From DATDVH01 sp035290045 (lineage in GTDB: Bacteria; Patescibacteriota; Microgenomatia; UBA1406; HO2-37-13b): a DNA stretch of 30,443 bases. Both the position numbers and the translations under genes were made by a program. Where the stretch lies: positions 1 to 30,443 of the forward strand of contig DATDVH010000061.1 in NCBI GenBank assembly GCA_035290045.1. The letters run 5' to 3'. Positions 7,420 through 14,851 of the stretch are shown here, one piece after another. The notes under the pieces are model-generated. The model was not told where the DNA came from. It searched no databases and saw nothing but the letters and a program-made list of their open reading frames with translations. Position 1 is the first letter of the stretch, and every line of letters starts with the position of its first letter.

Positions 7420-8388
7420 TTATCCCATACCAACCTCAACTGCAATAAACAATACATAAATCAACAATAACACTGCTCCCTCCCATCGCGAAAGAGATTT
7501 TTTAGTACGAGTGAATATGAAAAACAAACTCAATCCTACGATAAATATCACGAACGTACGGTAAAGTCCTTGTATCGGGAGAGTAAAATCACCGTTGATC
7601 ACCGTCAAAATCCCAAAAAAAAGACTATTTGCCGCGGCAGAACCGACATAATCACCAAACGCAATATCTTTATTTTTCTTTACCAGAGATGCAAATGCAA
7701 TGCTTAACTCAGGTAAATTGGTACCAATTGAAAGAACTAATAAGCTCATAAAAAAAGGTCCTATGTGAAAAAAATGTGCAAAATAATTCGTCTGATCAAC
7801 AATGACTCTACTTCCGCCAAAAAGTAAAAGAATTCCTATCCCAATTTTGACAAAATATATGGCTTTCCCTTTTTTCCCATCAAATATCTGTCTCGGCTTA
7901 AATCCGCCAATACGGATACCATCGTGAATTTTTTCAGAAAGATTTTTCCTTTTTTCAATACTATAAAATAAGACAACATACATCAGCGTGATAAAAAAAC
8001 CCTCAAATCTGGTAATTCTCCCATCAAGAATTAGAAGAAATGGTGCAATAGCAGTAAAAAGTGATAACGCTATTGTTTTTTGAGACATTTCATGAGAAAG
8101 CCGTATACCCCCACCAAAGAGCGCGAGGAGTGGTATCACTAACATATAGAGTACAAACGAAGCACCGATAAGATTACCGATAAAAAGAGCAGGGGTATGA
8201 TTGATCAGTGAGTTTATTCCTATTGATAATTCTGGAATTGATGTCAATATGCCAAGAATAAAAAAAGATACTGCAAATGAAGAAACAGAGATTTTTTTTG
8301 TAAGTGTTGATATGGCATCAACGATAAGATTTGCCGAAAACCACAAGATTAGAAATGAACCAATAAAAAAAATAAGGTGAATAAGCAT
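7420..8388 (-). CDS. Sodium/calcium exchanger family membrane protein (CaCA, YrbG-like)
   Basis: A 322-aa polytopic membrane protein with the two inverted alpha repeats of the CaCA superfamily: TSIPELSIGINSL with GNLIGASFVLY in the first half, and GTNLPELSIAFASL with AFGDYVGSAAANS in the second. The conserved Pro-Glu ion-binding signature (PELS) is present in both. About ten hydrophobic segments surround a short charged loop (YSIEKRKNLSEKIHD). The usual GSN after the alpha repeats is changed to GAS in repeat 1 and GSA in repeat 2, so ion preference is uncertain. It probably exports Ca2+ or other cations in exchange for Na+ or H+. The start is ATG 8388. Confidence 0.9.
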   Translation of the reverse strand: MLIHLIFFIGSFLILWFSANLIVDAISTLTKKISVSSFAVSFFILGILTSIPELSIGINSLINHTPALFIGNLIGASFVLYMLVIPLLALFGGGIRLSHEMSQKTIALSLFTAIAPFLLILDGRITRFEGFFITLMYVVLFYSIEKRKNLSEKIHDGIRIGGFKPRQIFDGKKGKAIYFVKIGIGILLLFGGSRVIVDQTNYFAHFFHIGPFFMSLLVLSIGTNLPELSIAFASLVKKNKDIAFGDYVGSAAANSLFFGILTVINGDFTLPIQGLYRTFVIFIVGLSLFFIFTRTKKSLSRWEGAVLLLIYVLFIAVEVGMG

Positions 8389-8419
8389 ACTATATACCCA
8401 TCATTAATGAATATGCATC

Positions 8420-8449
8420 TGTAGGGAACGCAGATCTGCGTTCCCTACA
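8420..8449. repeat. Perfect 30-bp palindrome, REP-like
   Basis: The half-site TGTAGGGAACGCAGA is followed directly by its exact reverse complement, giving a 15-bp stem. It is GC-richer than its surroundings and has no T-run of a Rho-independent terminator. It lies downstream of the RRM gene and before the antiporter gene. It may be a mobile palindromic repeat or a 3'-end stabiliser. Confidence 0.8.
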
Positions 8450-8482
8450 ATTACCATTCCATACGATTAACAACAACCAACC

Positions 8483-8794
8483 TTATCTTCCTTGACTATC
8501 AAATCCACTTTTTCGTTGACCTCCTCCACCTCCAAAATCTTCTCTCGGGCGAGGAGGACGAGCTTCTGCAACTACAATTTTTCTCCCCTTATAATCCTGT
8601 TCGTTGAGTCCATCAATAGCTTTTTTTACCTCTTCTTCGCTTCCCATTTCAACAAAACCGAATCCTTTTGATCTGCCGTCTTGAAATCTGATGATTGTTG
8701 CCGATACAACAGATCCATATTGGCTAAAATGGGCTTTTAGATCATCTTCCGTAATCTCATATAAAAGATTGCCTACGTATAGTTTTTTATTCAT
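8483..8794 (-). CDS. Small RRM RNA-binding protein with glycine-rich tail
   Basis: A single RNA-recognition motif: RNP2 LYVGNL (5-10) and RNP1 RSKGFGFVEM (41-50), with beta-4 KIVVAEARP. The short tail of Arg/Gly-rich sequence (RPPRPREDFGGGGGQRKSG) is typical of the cold-inducible single-RRM proteins of bacteria. It probably acts as an RNA chaperone. I chose ATG 8794, because GGGAGGTG lies 6 nt upstream as a good Shine-Dalgarno; the GTG three codons earlier falls inside that site. It is one of few genes here with a clear Shine-Dalgarno and a long leader (about 85-90 nt), which suggests post-transcriptional control. Confidence 0.92.
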   Translation of the reverse strand: MNKKLYVGNLLYEITEDDLKAHFSQYGSVVSATIIRFQDGRSKGFGFVEMGSEEEVKKAIDGLNEQDYKGRKIVVAEARPPRPREDFGGGGGQRKSGFDSQGR

Positions 8795-8888
8795 ATAACT
8801 CACCTCCCTCTGAAAAAGTATATCATGAAAGATGTGATGAAGATCTCATTGCTTCAACATAAAATGAAATAAATAACCTCTGATATAA

Positions 8889-8916
8889 ACTATATCATAA
8901 AAGAATTCGTTGTCAA
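8889..8916 (-). promoter_or_regulatory. Promoter of the RRM gene
   Basis: Minus strand TTGACA (8916-8911), 16-bp spacer, TATAGT (8894-8889). It predicts an untranslated leader of roughly 88 nt before ATG 8794, in contrast to the near-zero leaders elsewhere in the window. Confidence 0.7.
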
Positions 8917-8936
8917 CCCCGATTTAATCAGAGTCA
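8917..8936. repeat. Partial copy of the CCCCGATTTAATC repeat
   Basis: It matches the repeat at 17634-17653 at 18 of 20 positions, but the hairpin arm is degraded (CAGAG instead of CGGGG). It directly abuts the RRM promoter -35 box. Confidence 0.5.
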
Positions 8937-8954
8937 ATGCCCTACTGAAAAATC

Positions 8955-9443
8955 TCAATCACATAAATGATCATACGCCACATTCATTGTTCCGATAAGA
9001 GCGTCAATGATCTCTCGCGCATCTTCAAAACTCAACGATCTGATATTGTGAGGAAAATAATGAAATACTTCATTGCGACCACGTTTCCACGTAGTCCACA
9101 CTCTGTCTGCGATTATGTTACCGTAGATATCTGCAATTTTTTTATACACTGATGCATCGCCTAATTTACGTACAAGATTGGGCGATAATACTTTTCCAAG
9201 TCTAAAATGTGGCGAGATATACTCCTCATCGTTGATAAACCCCACATCAAGGAATAGCTTCTTTAAAAACCCCTCATATGCTTTAGCAAAGGGAAATACG
9301 ACAAACGAATAATCAATGAAATCGAATTTTTTATCCTGTTCAATCTCTTTCAAAAGAAATTCTCCTTGTTGAATAAGGTCTTTTTGAGGAGAAGATAAAT
9401 ACTCCCATAAGTCCGTATACGTATCCTTAAAAAGATTACTCAT
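8955..9443 (-). CDS. HEPN-like protein, candidate RNase toxin
   Basis: A 162-aa, mostly helical protein with RNEVFH at 123-128, matching the RX4-6H signature of HEPN ribonuclease domains (RN followed by His). An upstream helix FPFAKAYEGFLKKLFLDVGF and the closing helix SFEDAREIIDALIGTMNVAY fit a four-helix HEPN bundle; the FAKAYEGFLKKL segment resembles RNase LS-type toxins in style. HEPN proteins typically cut RNA in toxin-antitoxin or anti-phage systems. No partner antitoxin or nucleotidyltransferase is adjacent: neighbours are the RRM gene (same strand) and a structured repeat. The assignment rests on the motif and predicted helicity only. Confidence 0.6.
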   Translation of the reverse strand: MSNLFKDTYTDLWEYLSSPQKDLIQQGEFLLKEIEQDKKFDFIDYSFVVFPFAKAYEGFLKKLFLDVGFINDEEYISPHFRLGKVLSPNLVRKLGDASVYKKIADIYGNIIADRVWTTWKRGRNEVFHYFPHNIRSLSFEDAREIIDALIGTMNVAYDHLCD

Positions 9444-9493
9444 ATTTTATTTATCATAACATAAAACTATTCCTTGCATTCTATAAAAAAATA

Positions 9494-9596
9494 TATACCC
9501 ATCGTAGTTTAAGTTTGCAAAGCAAAATGAACGTACGAAGGGTTATGCCGCTTACAGATGAAGCACGTTGTTTCAATTTCATCTGAAAGCGGTATA
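9494..9596. repeat. Two-hairpin repeat element, copy 1
   Basis: About 103 bp from TATACCCATCGTA to AAGCGGTATA. Hairpin 1 pairs ACCC-A-TCGTA with TACGA-A-GGGT, with an inner TTTGC-AAA-GCAAA stem. Hairpin 2 pairs TATGCCGCTT-A-CAGATGAA with TTCATCTG-A-AAGCGGTATA. Both have a single A-A mismatch in the stem. A near-identical copy lies at 15598-15699. It sits between the divergent HEPN gene and secE. Confidence 0.85.
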
Positions 9597-9614
9597 ATAA
9601 TCTTTTTTTTACAG

Positions 9615-9643
9615 TTGAATTTTACTTCATAGTTAACTACAAT
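9615..9643 (+). promoter_or_regulatory. Promoter of the secE-nusG-rplK-rplA operon, leaderless geometry
   Basis: TTGAAT (9615-9620), 17-bp spacer, TACAAT (9638-9643), then 7 nt to the secE ATG. No Shine-Dalgarno is possible in that space. Confidence 0.75.
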
Positions 9644-9650
9644 ACTCATC

Positions 9651-9839
9651 ATGAATAAAACACCTCATTTTCTGACAGGAGTACAAGAAGAATTGAAAAA
9701 AGTAACTTTTCCTACTCGTACAACAACGTTTAAGTTAACCGTAACTGTTTTTATTATTTCCTTGATTGTTGCGATATATTTAGGTATAATAGATGTTTTC
9801 CTTGCAAAAGGTCTTGAGATAATAACAAAATCAAAATAA
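9651..9839 (+). CDS. secE: Preprotein translocase subunit SecE
   Basis: 62 aa, the minimal single-spanning SecE. An amphipathic cytoplasmic helix with the family signature EELKKVTFPTR (14-24) is followed by one transmembrane segment (about 29-52). It clamps the SecY channel in the inner membrane. It starts the conserved secE-nusG-rplK-rplA order, 42 bp before nusG. Confidence 0.95.
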   Translation: MNKTPHFLTGVQEELKKVTFPTRTTTFKLTVTVFIISLIVAIYLGIIDVFLAKGLEIITKSK

Positions 9840-9881
9840 CTCAATTTTTTGTATTTAATTTTTTATATTTAATATTGAAAT

Positions 9882-10463
9882 ATGGATCAAAATATCCCTC
9901 AAAAACAAGAACAATCAGCTGTCCCTTCGCCTTCAACACAAAATGTGCAATGGTATGTCGTACATACTCAATCAGGCTTTGAAGCAAAAGCAAAAAAAGG
10001 ACTTGAACAACGAACTAAAAGTCTTGGATATGAAAATAAAATATTTGATATTGTTATACCGCTCCGCGATGTAGTTGTTATAAAAAAAGGAAAGAAAAAA
10101 ACAGTCAAAGAAAAAGTTTTTCCTGGATACCTTTTAATAAAAATGGTTTTTGATGATGATTCGTGGCTCGTAGTACGCACCACGCAAGGTATCACTGGAT
10201 TTGTGGGCGCTGGGACCAAACCAACGCCCATATCTGAAAAAGAAGTAGAAGCGATAAAGAAATTTGTAGAGCAGGAAGAACCAAAATTCAAAGCAAAATT
10301 TTCAGTAGGAGAAGCAGTCAAGATCACTGATGGGCCATTTTCTGATTTTATAGGAAGCATAGAGTCAATAGATGAATCAAGAGGAAAACTTAAAGTATTA
10401 GTATCAATTTTTGAACGCGAAACCCCTATAGAACTTGATTTTTTACAAGTAGCAAAACTATAA
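9882..10463 (+). CDS. nusG: Transcription termination/antitermination protein NusG
   Basis: Elongation factor that binds RNA polymerase and links it to Rho or the ribosome. The NGN domain is seen from [20 protein letters not shown], with the core [13 protein letters not shown] and [11 protein letters not shown]. The C-terminal KOW domain is [20 protein letters not shown]...[18 protein letters not shown]. The 193-aa length is normal. A disordered N-terminus of about 24 residues (Gln/Pro/Ser-rich) precedes the NGN. The spacer from secE is an AT-rich repeat-like run. The next gene starts 1 nt after the stop. Confidence 0.97.
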   Translation: MDQNIPQKQEQSAVPSPSTQNVQWYVVHTQSGFEAKAKKGLEQRTKSLGYENKIFDIVIPLRDVVVIKKGKKKTVKEKVFPGYLLIKMVFDDDSWLVVRTTQGITGFVGAGTKPTPISEKEVEAIKKFVEQEEPKFKAKFSVGEAVKITDGPFSDFIGSIESIDESRGKLKVLVSIFERETPIELDFLQVAKL

Positions 10464-10464
10464 T

Positions 10465-10890
10465 ATGGCAAAAAAAATAAAAACAGTCATTAAACTCAAT
10501 CTTCCTGCTGGCACTGCAACTCCTGCGCCACCGGTCGGCCCGGCGCTCGGTCAGCACGGCGTGCCGATTATGCAATTTATCAAAGAGTACAACGCGCGCA
10601 CCGCAAGACTGAAGGGGCAAGTCATTCCCGCAGTCATCACGGTCTATGAGGATCGGTCGTTTACTTTTATTACCAAACTCCCCCCAGTTGCTGAGATGAT
10701 CAAAAAAAAACTTGCAATCGCCAAAGGTTCTGGAAAAGCAGGTTTGGAAAGTGTTGGCAAACTGACAAAAAAACAGGTTGAGGAAATCGCGAAAGAAAAA
10801 ATAAACGATTTAAATACTGTAGATAGTGCATCAGCAGTGAAAATCGTCGCAGGGACTGCGCGAAGCATGGGGATAGAAGTCAAAAATTAA
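10465..10890 (+). CDS. rplK: 50S ribosomal protein L11
   Basis: 141 aa, full length. The N-terminal domain has [20 protein letters not shown] followed by QHGVPIMQF, and the C-terminal rRNA-binding domain includes [30 protein letters not shown] and [15 protein letters not shown]. It binds the GTPase-associated centre of 23S rRNA. It starts one base after the nusG stop. The region around 10510-10620 is noticeably richer in GC than its neighbours. The stop codon lies inside a short heptamer run. Confidence 0.97.
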   Translation: MAKKIKTVIKLNLPAGTATPAPPVGPALGQHGVPIMQFIKEYNARTARLKGQVIPAVITVYEDRSFTFITKLPPVAEMIKKKLAIAKGSGKAGLESVGKLTKKQVEEIAKEKINDLNTVDSASAVKIVAGTARSMGIEVKN

Positions 10891-10902
10891 AAGTTAAAAG
10901 TA
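10882..10902. repeat. Heptanucleotide repeat spanning the rplK stop (3 units)
   Basis: AAAAATT, AAAAGTT, AAAAGTA. The array supplies the rplK stop codon and most of the 16-bp rplK-rplA spacer. Confidence 0.7.
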
Positions 10903-10906
10903 CTTT

Positions 10907-11713
10907 ATGGGAAAAATACGCACAAAAACACTGGGACTTGAAGGGGTTGAAAAAAAACAAAAAGAATCAGCGAAAATCCGCCGTGAGCAAAAGAAAATAC
11001 GTAGGGAAAAAGCAAAAGAAACAAGTCAAGAAAATATAACACCTTCTTTTCAAGAGACAAAAAAAGAAAAAGACGAGACAAAACAAACGAAAAAACCTAT
11101 AAAAGAAAAGAAAAACCAACTCATTATAAAAGGAAAAAACTATCAAAACGCAGTAAAACAAACAGATAAAAACAAAAAATATTCCCTTTCAGAAGCTCTG
11201 ACTTTAATTAAGAAAATTAAGTATGCCACATTTGATGAGACCGTAGAACTTCATATAAACGTCAAAGATCAGAATATAAAAGGAGAAGTCACTTTTCCTA
11301 ATACAGGGTTTGGGAAAAAACGACGTGTCGCAATCATTGATGATACAATACTTTCTGCTATTGAAAAAGGAAAAATTGAATGGGATGTACTCATCGCACA
11401 TCCATCCACCATGTCAAAATTAGTCAAATACGCCCGTGTCCTCGGACCAAAAGGCTTGATGCCCAATCCGAAAAACGGGACATTAACTGATAAAACAGAT
11501 GTGGCTTTTAAGAAATTCTCAGCCAATATCATACACTATAAGACTGAAGCCAAGTTTCCCATCATTCATCAATCAGTAGGAAAACTTTCATTCACTGACG
11601 CACAACTGACAGAAAATATAGATGCCTTTCTCAAAGCAGTTTCCACAAGCAAAATCAACTCAATCTTCCTCAAGTCCACCATGAGTCCTTCAGTCAAATT
11701 GCAAGTTGAATAA
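10907..11713 (+). CDS. rplA: 50S ribosomal protein L1 with long charged N-terminal extension
   Basis: The L1 core begins near residue 84 (KYSLSEALTLIKKIKYATFDETVELHI) and keeps the signature RVLGPKGLMPNPKNGTLT, and the C-terminal motif SINSIFLKSTMSPSVKL. It forms the L1 stalk near the ribosomal E site and in many bacteria represses its own operon. The protein is 268 aa; the first 80 residues or so are an Arg/Lys/Glu-rich, probably disordered extension (KKQKESAKIRREQKKIRREK). The core itself is slightly short around NVKDQNIKGEV. It is the last gene of the operon here; rplJ and rplL do not follow. Confidence 0.95.
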   Translation: MGKIRTKTLGLEGVEKKQKESAKIRREQKKIRREKAKETSQENITPSFQETKKEKDETKQTKKPIKEKKNQLIIKGKNYQNAVKQTDKNKKYSLSEALTLIKKIKYATFDETVELHINVKDQNIKGEVTFPNTGFGKKRRVAIIDDTILSAIEKGKIEWDVLIAHPSTMSKLVKYARVLGPKGLMPNPKNGTLTDKTDVAFKKFSANIIHYKTEAKFPIIHQSVGKLSFTDAQLTENIDAFLKAVSTSKINSIFLKSTMSPSVKLQVE

Positions 11714-11818
11714 ATTTAATCTCACATAACCTCAATTTTGCATAACTTCAATTCTAACAATCTACTTTAACAATCTCAATCTTTGATAAAAACTAAACCA
11801 TATTTTATTAGATATGTT

Positions 11819-11846
11819 TTATATATACCGCTATTGTACGATCGTT
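11819..11846. repeat. Operator-like repeat, distal copy
   Basis: TTATATATACC, 8 variable bases, then ACGATCGTT. The same two blocks with the same 8-base gap occur at 12494-12521 in the promoter of the PaaX-like gene, so the gene is bracketed by direct copies. This copy lacks a -35 box and may be a decayed promoter or an end of an inserted module. Confidence 0.6.
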
Positions 11847-11861
11847 TATTAGTGGCATATA

Positions 11862-12488
11862 TCATGAAAGAAAAAAGGCTCGCTTTATTTTTTCTTCATC
11901 TTCTATCTCTTGAGCAATTATATATTGCATATACTCTCCTCCTTCAACTATACGCTTCACTAATGTTATTTCTTTTTGACACTCGTATGGATACACATAC
12001 ACGCTTTTTTGATATTGAAAAAAGCCAATCATGGATAAAAACTTTCGTATATAATCACGCTTTTTTCTCTCTTTCTCTGGTACGTCAAAAATGACTAAAA
12101 ACCATTTTCCATCCCACTTCTTATTTTTCTTTTTATGATCTAAAAGCTCCCTCAATGAATACCTCAATACTTCAATCCTTCCTCTATCCAAAATCTTTAC
12201 CATCGCTTCATTCCCATGACTTTCTACTGACAATAACCTTCTTTTTTCCAACCGTTTCAATGTCCTTTTTATCTTTCTACGAGATACTGTGCGATTTTTT
12301 ACCTCTTCAATGATTTTGTATATCATTCCTACAGCAATAGGAAAATTGGGTGTAAGAACGACTGACCCTCCTACGACTAAACTTATCCCTATGGCCGAAA
12401 AAATAAGTTGTTGCAATTCACGACTTTTGAATGACTCTATTTTTTTCTTTTTTATCTCTTTTTTTTCACTACTATATTTTTTACTCAT
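11862..12488 (-). CDS. PaaX-like transcriptional repressor with Cas2-like domain (copy 1)
   Basis: 208 aa. A basic N-terminus is followed by a hydrophobic stretch and a winged-helix-like segment (GMIYKIIEEVKNRTVSRRKI, KRTLKRLEKRRLLSV). The C-terminal domain WDGKWFLVIFDVPEKERKKR followed by GFFQYQKSVYVYPY is the ferredoxin-like Cas2-related fold found in PaaX and in many CPR proteins. Known PaaX represses phenylacetate catabolism, but no such genes are here. I chose ATG 12488; the upstream GTG falls within the promoter. A perfect AACGATCGTT palindrome between -35 and -10 suggests autorepression. It is convergent with rplA. Confidence 0.8.
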   Translation of the reverse strand: MSKKYSSEKKEIKKKKIESFKSRELQQLIFSAIGISLVVGGSVVLTPNFPIAVGMIYKIIEEVKNRTVSRRKIKRTLKRLEKRRLLSVESHGNEAMVKILDRGRIEVLRYSLRELLDHKKKNKKWDGKWFLVIFDVPEKERKKRDYIRKFLSMIGFFQYQKSVYVYPYECQKEITLVKRIVEGGEYMQYIIAQEIEDEEKIKRAFFLS

Positions 12489-12493
12489 ATATT

Positions 12494-12526
12494 TTATATA
12501 TACCACAAATGAACGATCGTTGTCAA
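12494..12526 (-). promoter_or_regulatory. Promoter with embedded palindromic operator (PaaX-like gene 1)
   Basis: Minus strand TTGACA (12526-12521), 18-bp spacer, TATATA (12502-12497), then 8 nt to ATG 12488. The palindrome AACGATCGTT (12512-12521) lies directly after the -35 box, where a bound repressor would block polymerase. Confidence 0.7.
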
Positions 12527-12536
12527 GTGTGATGTA

Positions 12537-12565
12537 TTGACAAAGACTTCATAGTTTGTTAAAAT
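12537..12565 (+). promoter_or_regulatory. Promoter of the 307-aa unknown gene, leaderless geometry
   Basis: TTGACA (12537-12542), 17-bp spacer, TAAAAT (12560-12565), then 7 nt to ATG 12573. It is back to back with the PaaX-like promoter; the two -35 boxes are about 10 bp apart, so a repressor at AACGATCGTT could affect both. Confidence 0.75.
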
Positions 12566-12572
12566 ACCGTTC

Positions 12573-13496
12573 ATGTTAGAAAAACTTATTGTCAACAATC
12601 TAAAAAACCAACTATCTATTCAAGAAATAAAAGAAAAATATAACGTTGATGAGATGATTGAAAGTGAACAAGAAGCATGGAAAACAAAAGAAATTCCACA
12701 TCCTCCCAAAGAACTTTTTGAAGTCTTAAAAAGGGCCAATGAAAATGGATTCACTACCTTTGTACCTCATTTTTTTCCAAAAAAAGATTTTGCTAAAAAA
12801 ATAAAGTGGGATTATACTATAACTCTTGGTGATATCCCTAAAGTCAAATTCTTTCATAAATGGCCAGGTCTTGGTGTAGTACCTGAAAAACGTTATTGGC
12901 TGTATATCAAAGAAGGTTCTTTACCAACAAACGCCGCTCAATTATATAATATGTGGGTTTTAATTGATCAAATTGATCAAAGTATTCATAATGAAGAATA
13001 TGAGTTTAAAGGAGATGGACTGTGTCAAGTATTACATCAATTAAGAAACGAGTTTAAAATTCATACTCCATATGCTTCTCCAGTAGCAATAAGTGCAAAA
13101 CTCTTATCTACCACACGATGTGGTACCTACTGGAATGAAATTCATGATCATGTGCTTCCAACAATTGCGGACATTATTCAGGTAGATTCAGAAATAATTC
13201 GTCTTCCCACCGTAATTGAACGTAATATGCTCTCTAATCTTTTTCCTATAGAGTTTCCATCTCAAACTATATGGGAATGGGCAGAAGATAAATTAGGACA
13301 GACTGATAAAAAAGGTATATTTACAGAAAGTAAAATGAATCGTATTATCACCAGTGGAACCCACATAGATGATAATAATACTTTTGGTAATGTTCGAAAT
13401 CAAAGGTCTGATGATGATAATCGTGGTTGCCTTTCTTATCATAAGACAAATCTTTTTTCCTTTCGTCCCATGATTACATTCCCAATCAAAAAATAA
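12573..13496 (+). CDS. Conserved-looking hypothetical protein, 307 aa
   Basis: Soluble, aromatic-rich protein without signal peptide or membrane segment. Visible blocks are HPPKELFEVLKRANENGFTT, DYTITLGDIPKVKFFHKWPG, EKRYWLYIKEGSLPTNAAQL followed by YNMWVLID, and an Asp/Asn/Arg-rich end (RNQRSDDDNRGCLSYHKTNL). I recognise no catalytic motif. It is divergent from the PaaX-like repressor and shares its control region, so it is a plausible regulatory target. It ends 7 bp from the convergent glyA stop. Function unknown. Confidence 0.75.
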   Translation: MLEKLIVNNLKNQLSIQEIKEKYNVDEMIESEQEAWKTKEIPHPPKELFEVLKRANENGFTTFVPHFFPKKDFAKKIKWDYTITLGDIPKVKFFHKWPGLGVVPEKRYWLYIKEGSLPTNAAQLYNMWVLIDQIDQSIHNEEYEFKGDGLCQVLHQLRNEFKIHTPYASPVAISAKLLSTTRCGTYWNEIHDHVLPTIADIIQVDSEIIRLPTVIERNMLSNLFPIEFPSQTIWEWAEDKLGQTDKKGIFTESKMNRIITSGTHIDDNNTFGNVRNQRSDDDNRGCLSYHKTNLFSFRPMITFPIKK

Positions 13497-13503
13497 AATC
13501 TTC

Positions 13504-14850
13504 TCACGGTACCGGAAAAACAATCGCCATATTTTCTACCTTTTTCCTCAATAAAATAAGTTCTGTGCTCTTTTTCATTTGCTTTTCAAACTCTTTTATA
13601 TATCCTCTTCTCTCCTCTTTTTTCTCTGGCAAACGGTAGGATTTTATCAGCTCAATAATTTCAAGAATAGTTTTTCCAATAAATTGCATTTCTTTTTCCT
13701 TCATCCCGCGCGTGGTTGCGGCGGGAGTGCCAAGTCTTATTCCTGACGGATAAAAAGGAGATGAAGATTCATCAGGTACGGTATTTTTATTCACGGTCAA
13801 TCCAACTAAATCAAGCGCTTTTTGGACAAAAACACCCGCGCCTTTACCAAGTGTTTCTGTCAGATCAACCAAGATGAGATGATTCTCTGTGCCACCACCA
13901 ACCAACTGTAATCCACCCTTACTTAACACTTGAGCTAACAGACGCGCGTTTTTCACCACTTGTTGTGCGTACTGTTTGAATCTTGGTTGAAACGCTTCAT
14001 AAAGGCAAACTGCAATCGCCGCAGTTTGATTATCATGAGGTCCGCCTTGAAGGCCGGGAAAAACCGCTTTGTTTATTTTATCCGGCAAATCAGCATCTTT
14101 TTTCAATCCCTTTTCAGTAACCATGATCATGGCGCCTCGTGGCCCGCGTAAGGTTTTATGCGTCGTGGTCGTTATGATATGTGCGTGTTTAACTGGTGAA
14201 GAATGAACTCCGCCAACAATAAGTCCTGCAACATGCGCAATATCTGCCGCCAAATACGCACCGACCTCATCTGCAATCTCAGCGAATTTTTCATAATGAA
14301 ATTGCAACGGATACGCCGTCGCCCCAACCCAAATCAATTTTGGCTTGTGTTCTTTTGCTAACCGCCTGATTTCTTCATAATCAAACAAATCATGTAACTT
14401 TTGACTGGTAATTTTTATTTTTTCATTTTTAACTTTTAATTTATACTGTACTGTCTTATAGAATATGCCCGTCGCAGAAACCATGTGTCCGTGAGTCAGA
14501 TGTCCTCCTGCGGTCAATGCCTGCCCCATCACCACGTCTCCGGGCTGACAAACCGATAGGTAAACAGCTAAATTAGCCGGCGATCCAGAATATGGTTGAA
14601 CGTTCACAAAGGGGACGTTAAAAAGTTTTTTTGCCCGCTCCTGCGCCAATATTTCCACATCATCAACATATTCATTTCCACCATAATATCTTTTTTTCGG
14701 ATAGCCTTCTGAATATTTATTCACAAAAACCGAAGATAAAACTGAACGAACTGATGAAGATGCGTAATTTTCCGATGGAATAAGCTCAATCCCCTCTTTT
14801 TGACGTTTTTGTTCTTTTTGAATAAGATCTGCAATCAATGTATCTTCCAT
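13504..14850 (-). CDS. glyA: Serine hydroxymethyltransferase
   Basis: PLP enzyme interconverting serine and glycine while charging tetrahydrofolate. Marks: ELIPSENYASSSVRSVLSSV, YSEGYPKKRYYGGNEYVDDVE, the PLP lysine in TTTTHKTLRGPRG (about residue 229), and the C-terminal GIRLGTPAATTRGMKEKEM. I chose ATG 14850 (MEDTLIADLI), which follows AGGGTTTAAG at 1 nt after the sodA stop; 448 aa. The longer open frame overlaps sodA and is not family-like. A 35-bp heptamer array (14410-14444) encodes the in-frame lysine-rich insert KLKVKNEKIKIT. The gene is in an operon with sodA. Confidence 0.96.
   Translation of the reverse strand: MEDTLIADLIQKEQKRQKEGIELIPSENYASSSVRSVLSSVFVNKYSEGYPKKRYYGGNEYVDDVEILAQERAKKLFNVPFVNVQPYSGSPANLAVYLSVCQPGDVVMGQALTAGGHLTHGHMVSATGIFYKTVQYKLKVKNEKIKITSQKLHDLFDYEEIRRLAKEHKPKLIWVGATAYPLQFHYEKFAEIADEVGAYLAADIAHVAGLIVGGVHSSPVKHAHIITTTTHKTLRGPRGAMIMVTEKGLKKDADLPDKINKAVFPGLQGGPHDNQTAAIAVCLYEAFQPRFKQYAQQVVKNARLLAQVLSKGGLQLVGGGTENHLILVDLTETLGKGAGVFVQKALDLVGLTVNKNTVPDESSSPFYPSGIRLGTPAATTRGMKEKEMQFIGKTILEIIELIKSYRLPEKKEERRGYIKEFEKQMKKSTELILLRKKVENMAIVFPVP
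14410..14444. repeat. AT-rich heptanucleotide tandem repeat inside glyA (5 units)
   Basis: Units AATTTTT, ATTTTTT, CATTTTT, AACTTTT, AATTTAT. They encode the insert KLKVKNEKIKIT between otherwise conserved SHMT blocks. The length (35 bp, five units) is the same as the arrays in the M16 gene and the leuS 5' region. Confidence 0.8.
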
Positions 14851-14851
14851 C

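Noticed and set aside
9590..9610. Rho-independent terminator (hairpin 2 followed by a T-run)
   Set aside because: No plus-strand gene ends upstream, and the same hairpin at 15660-15699 has no T-run; it belongs to the repeat element.
9968..10471. 167-aa minus-strand frame opposite nusG
   Set aside because: A shadow of the strongly conserved nusG gene, with no recognisable domain.
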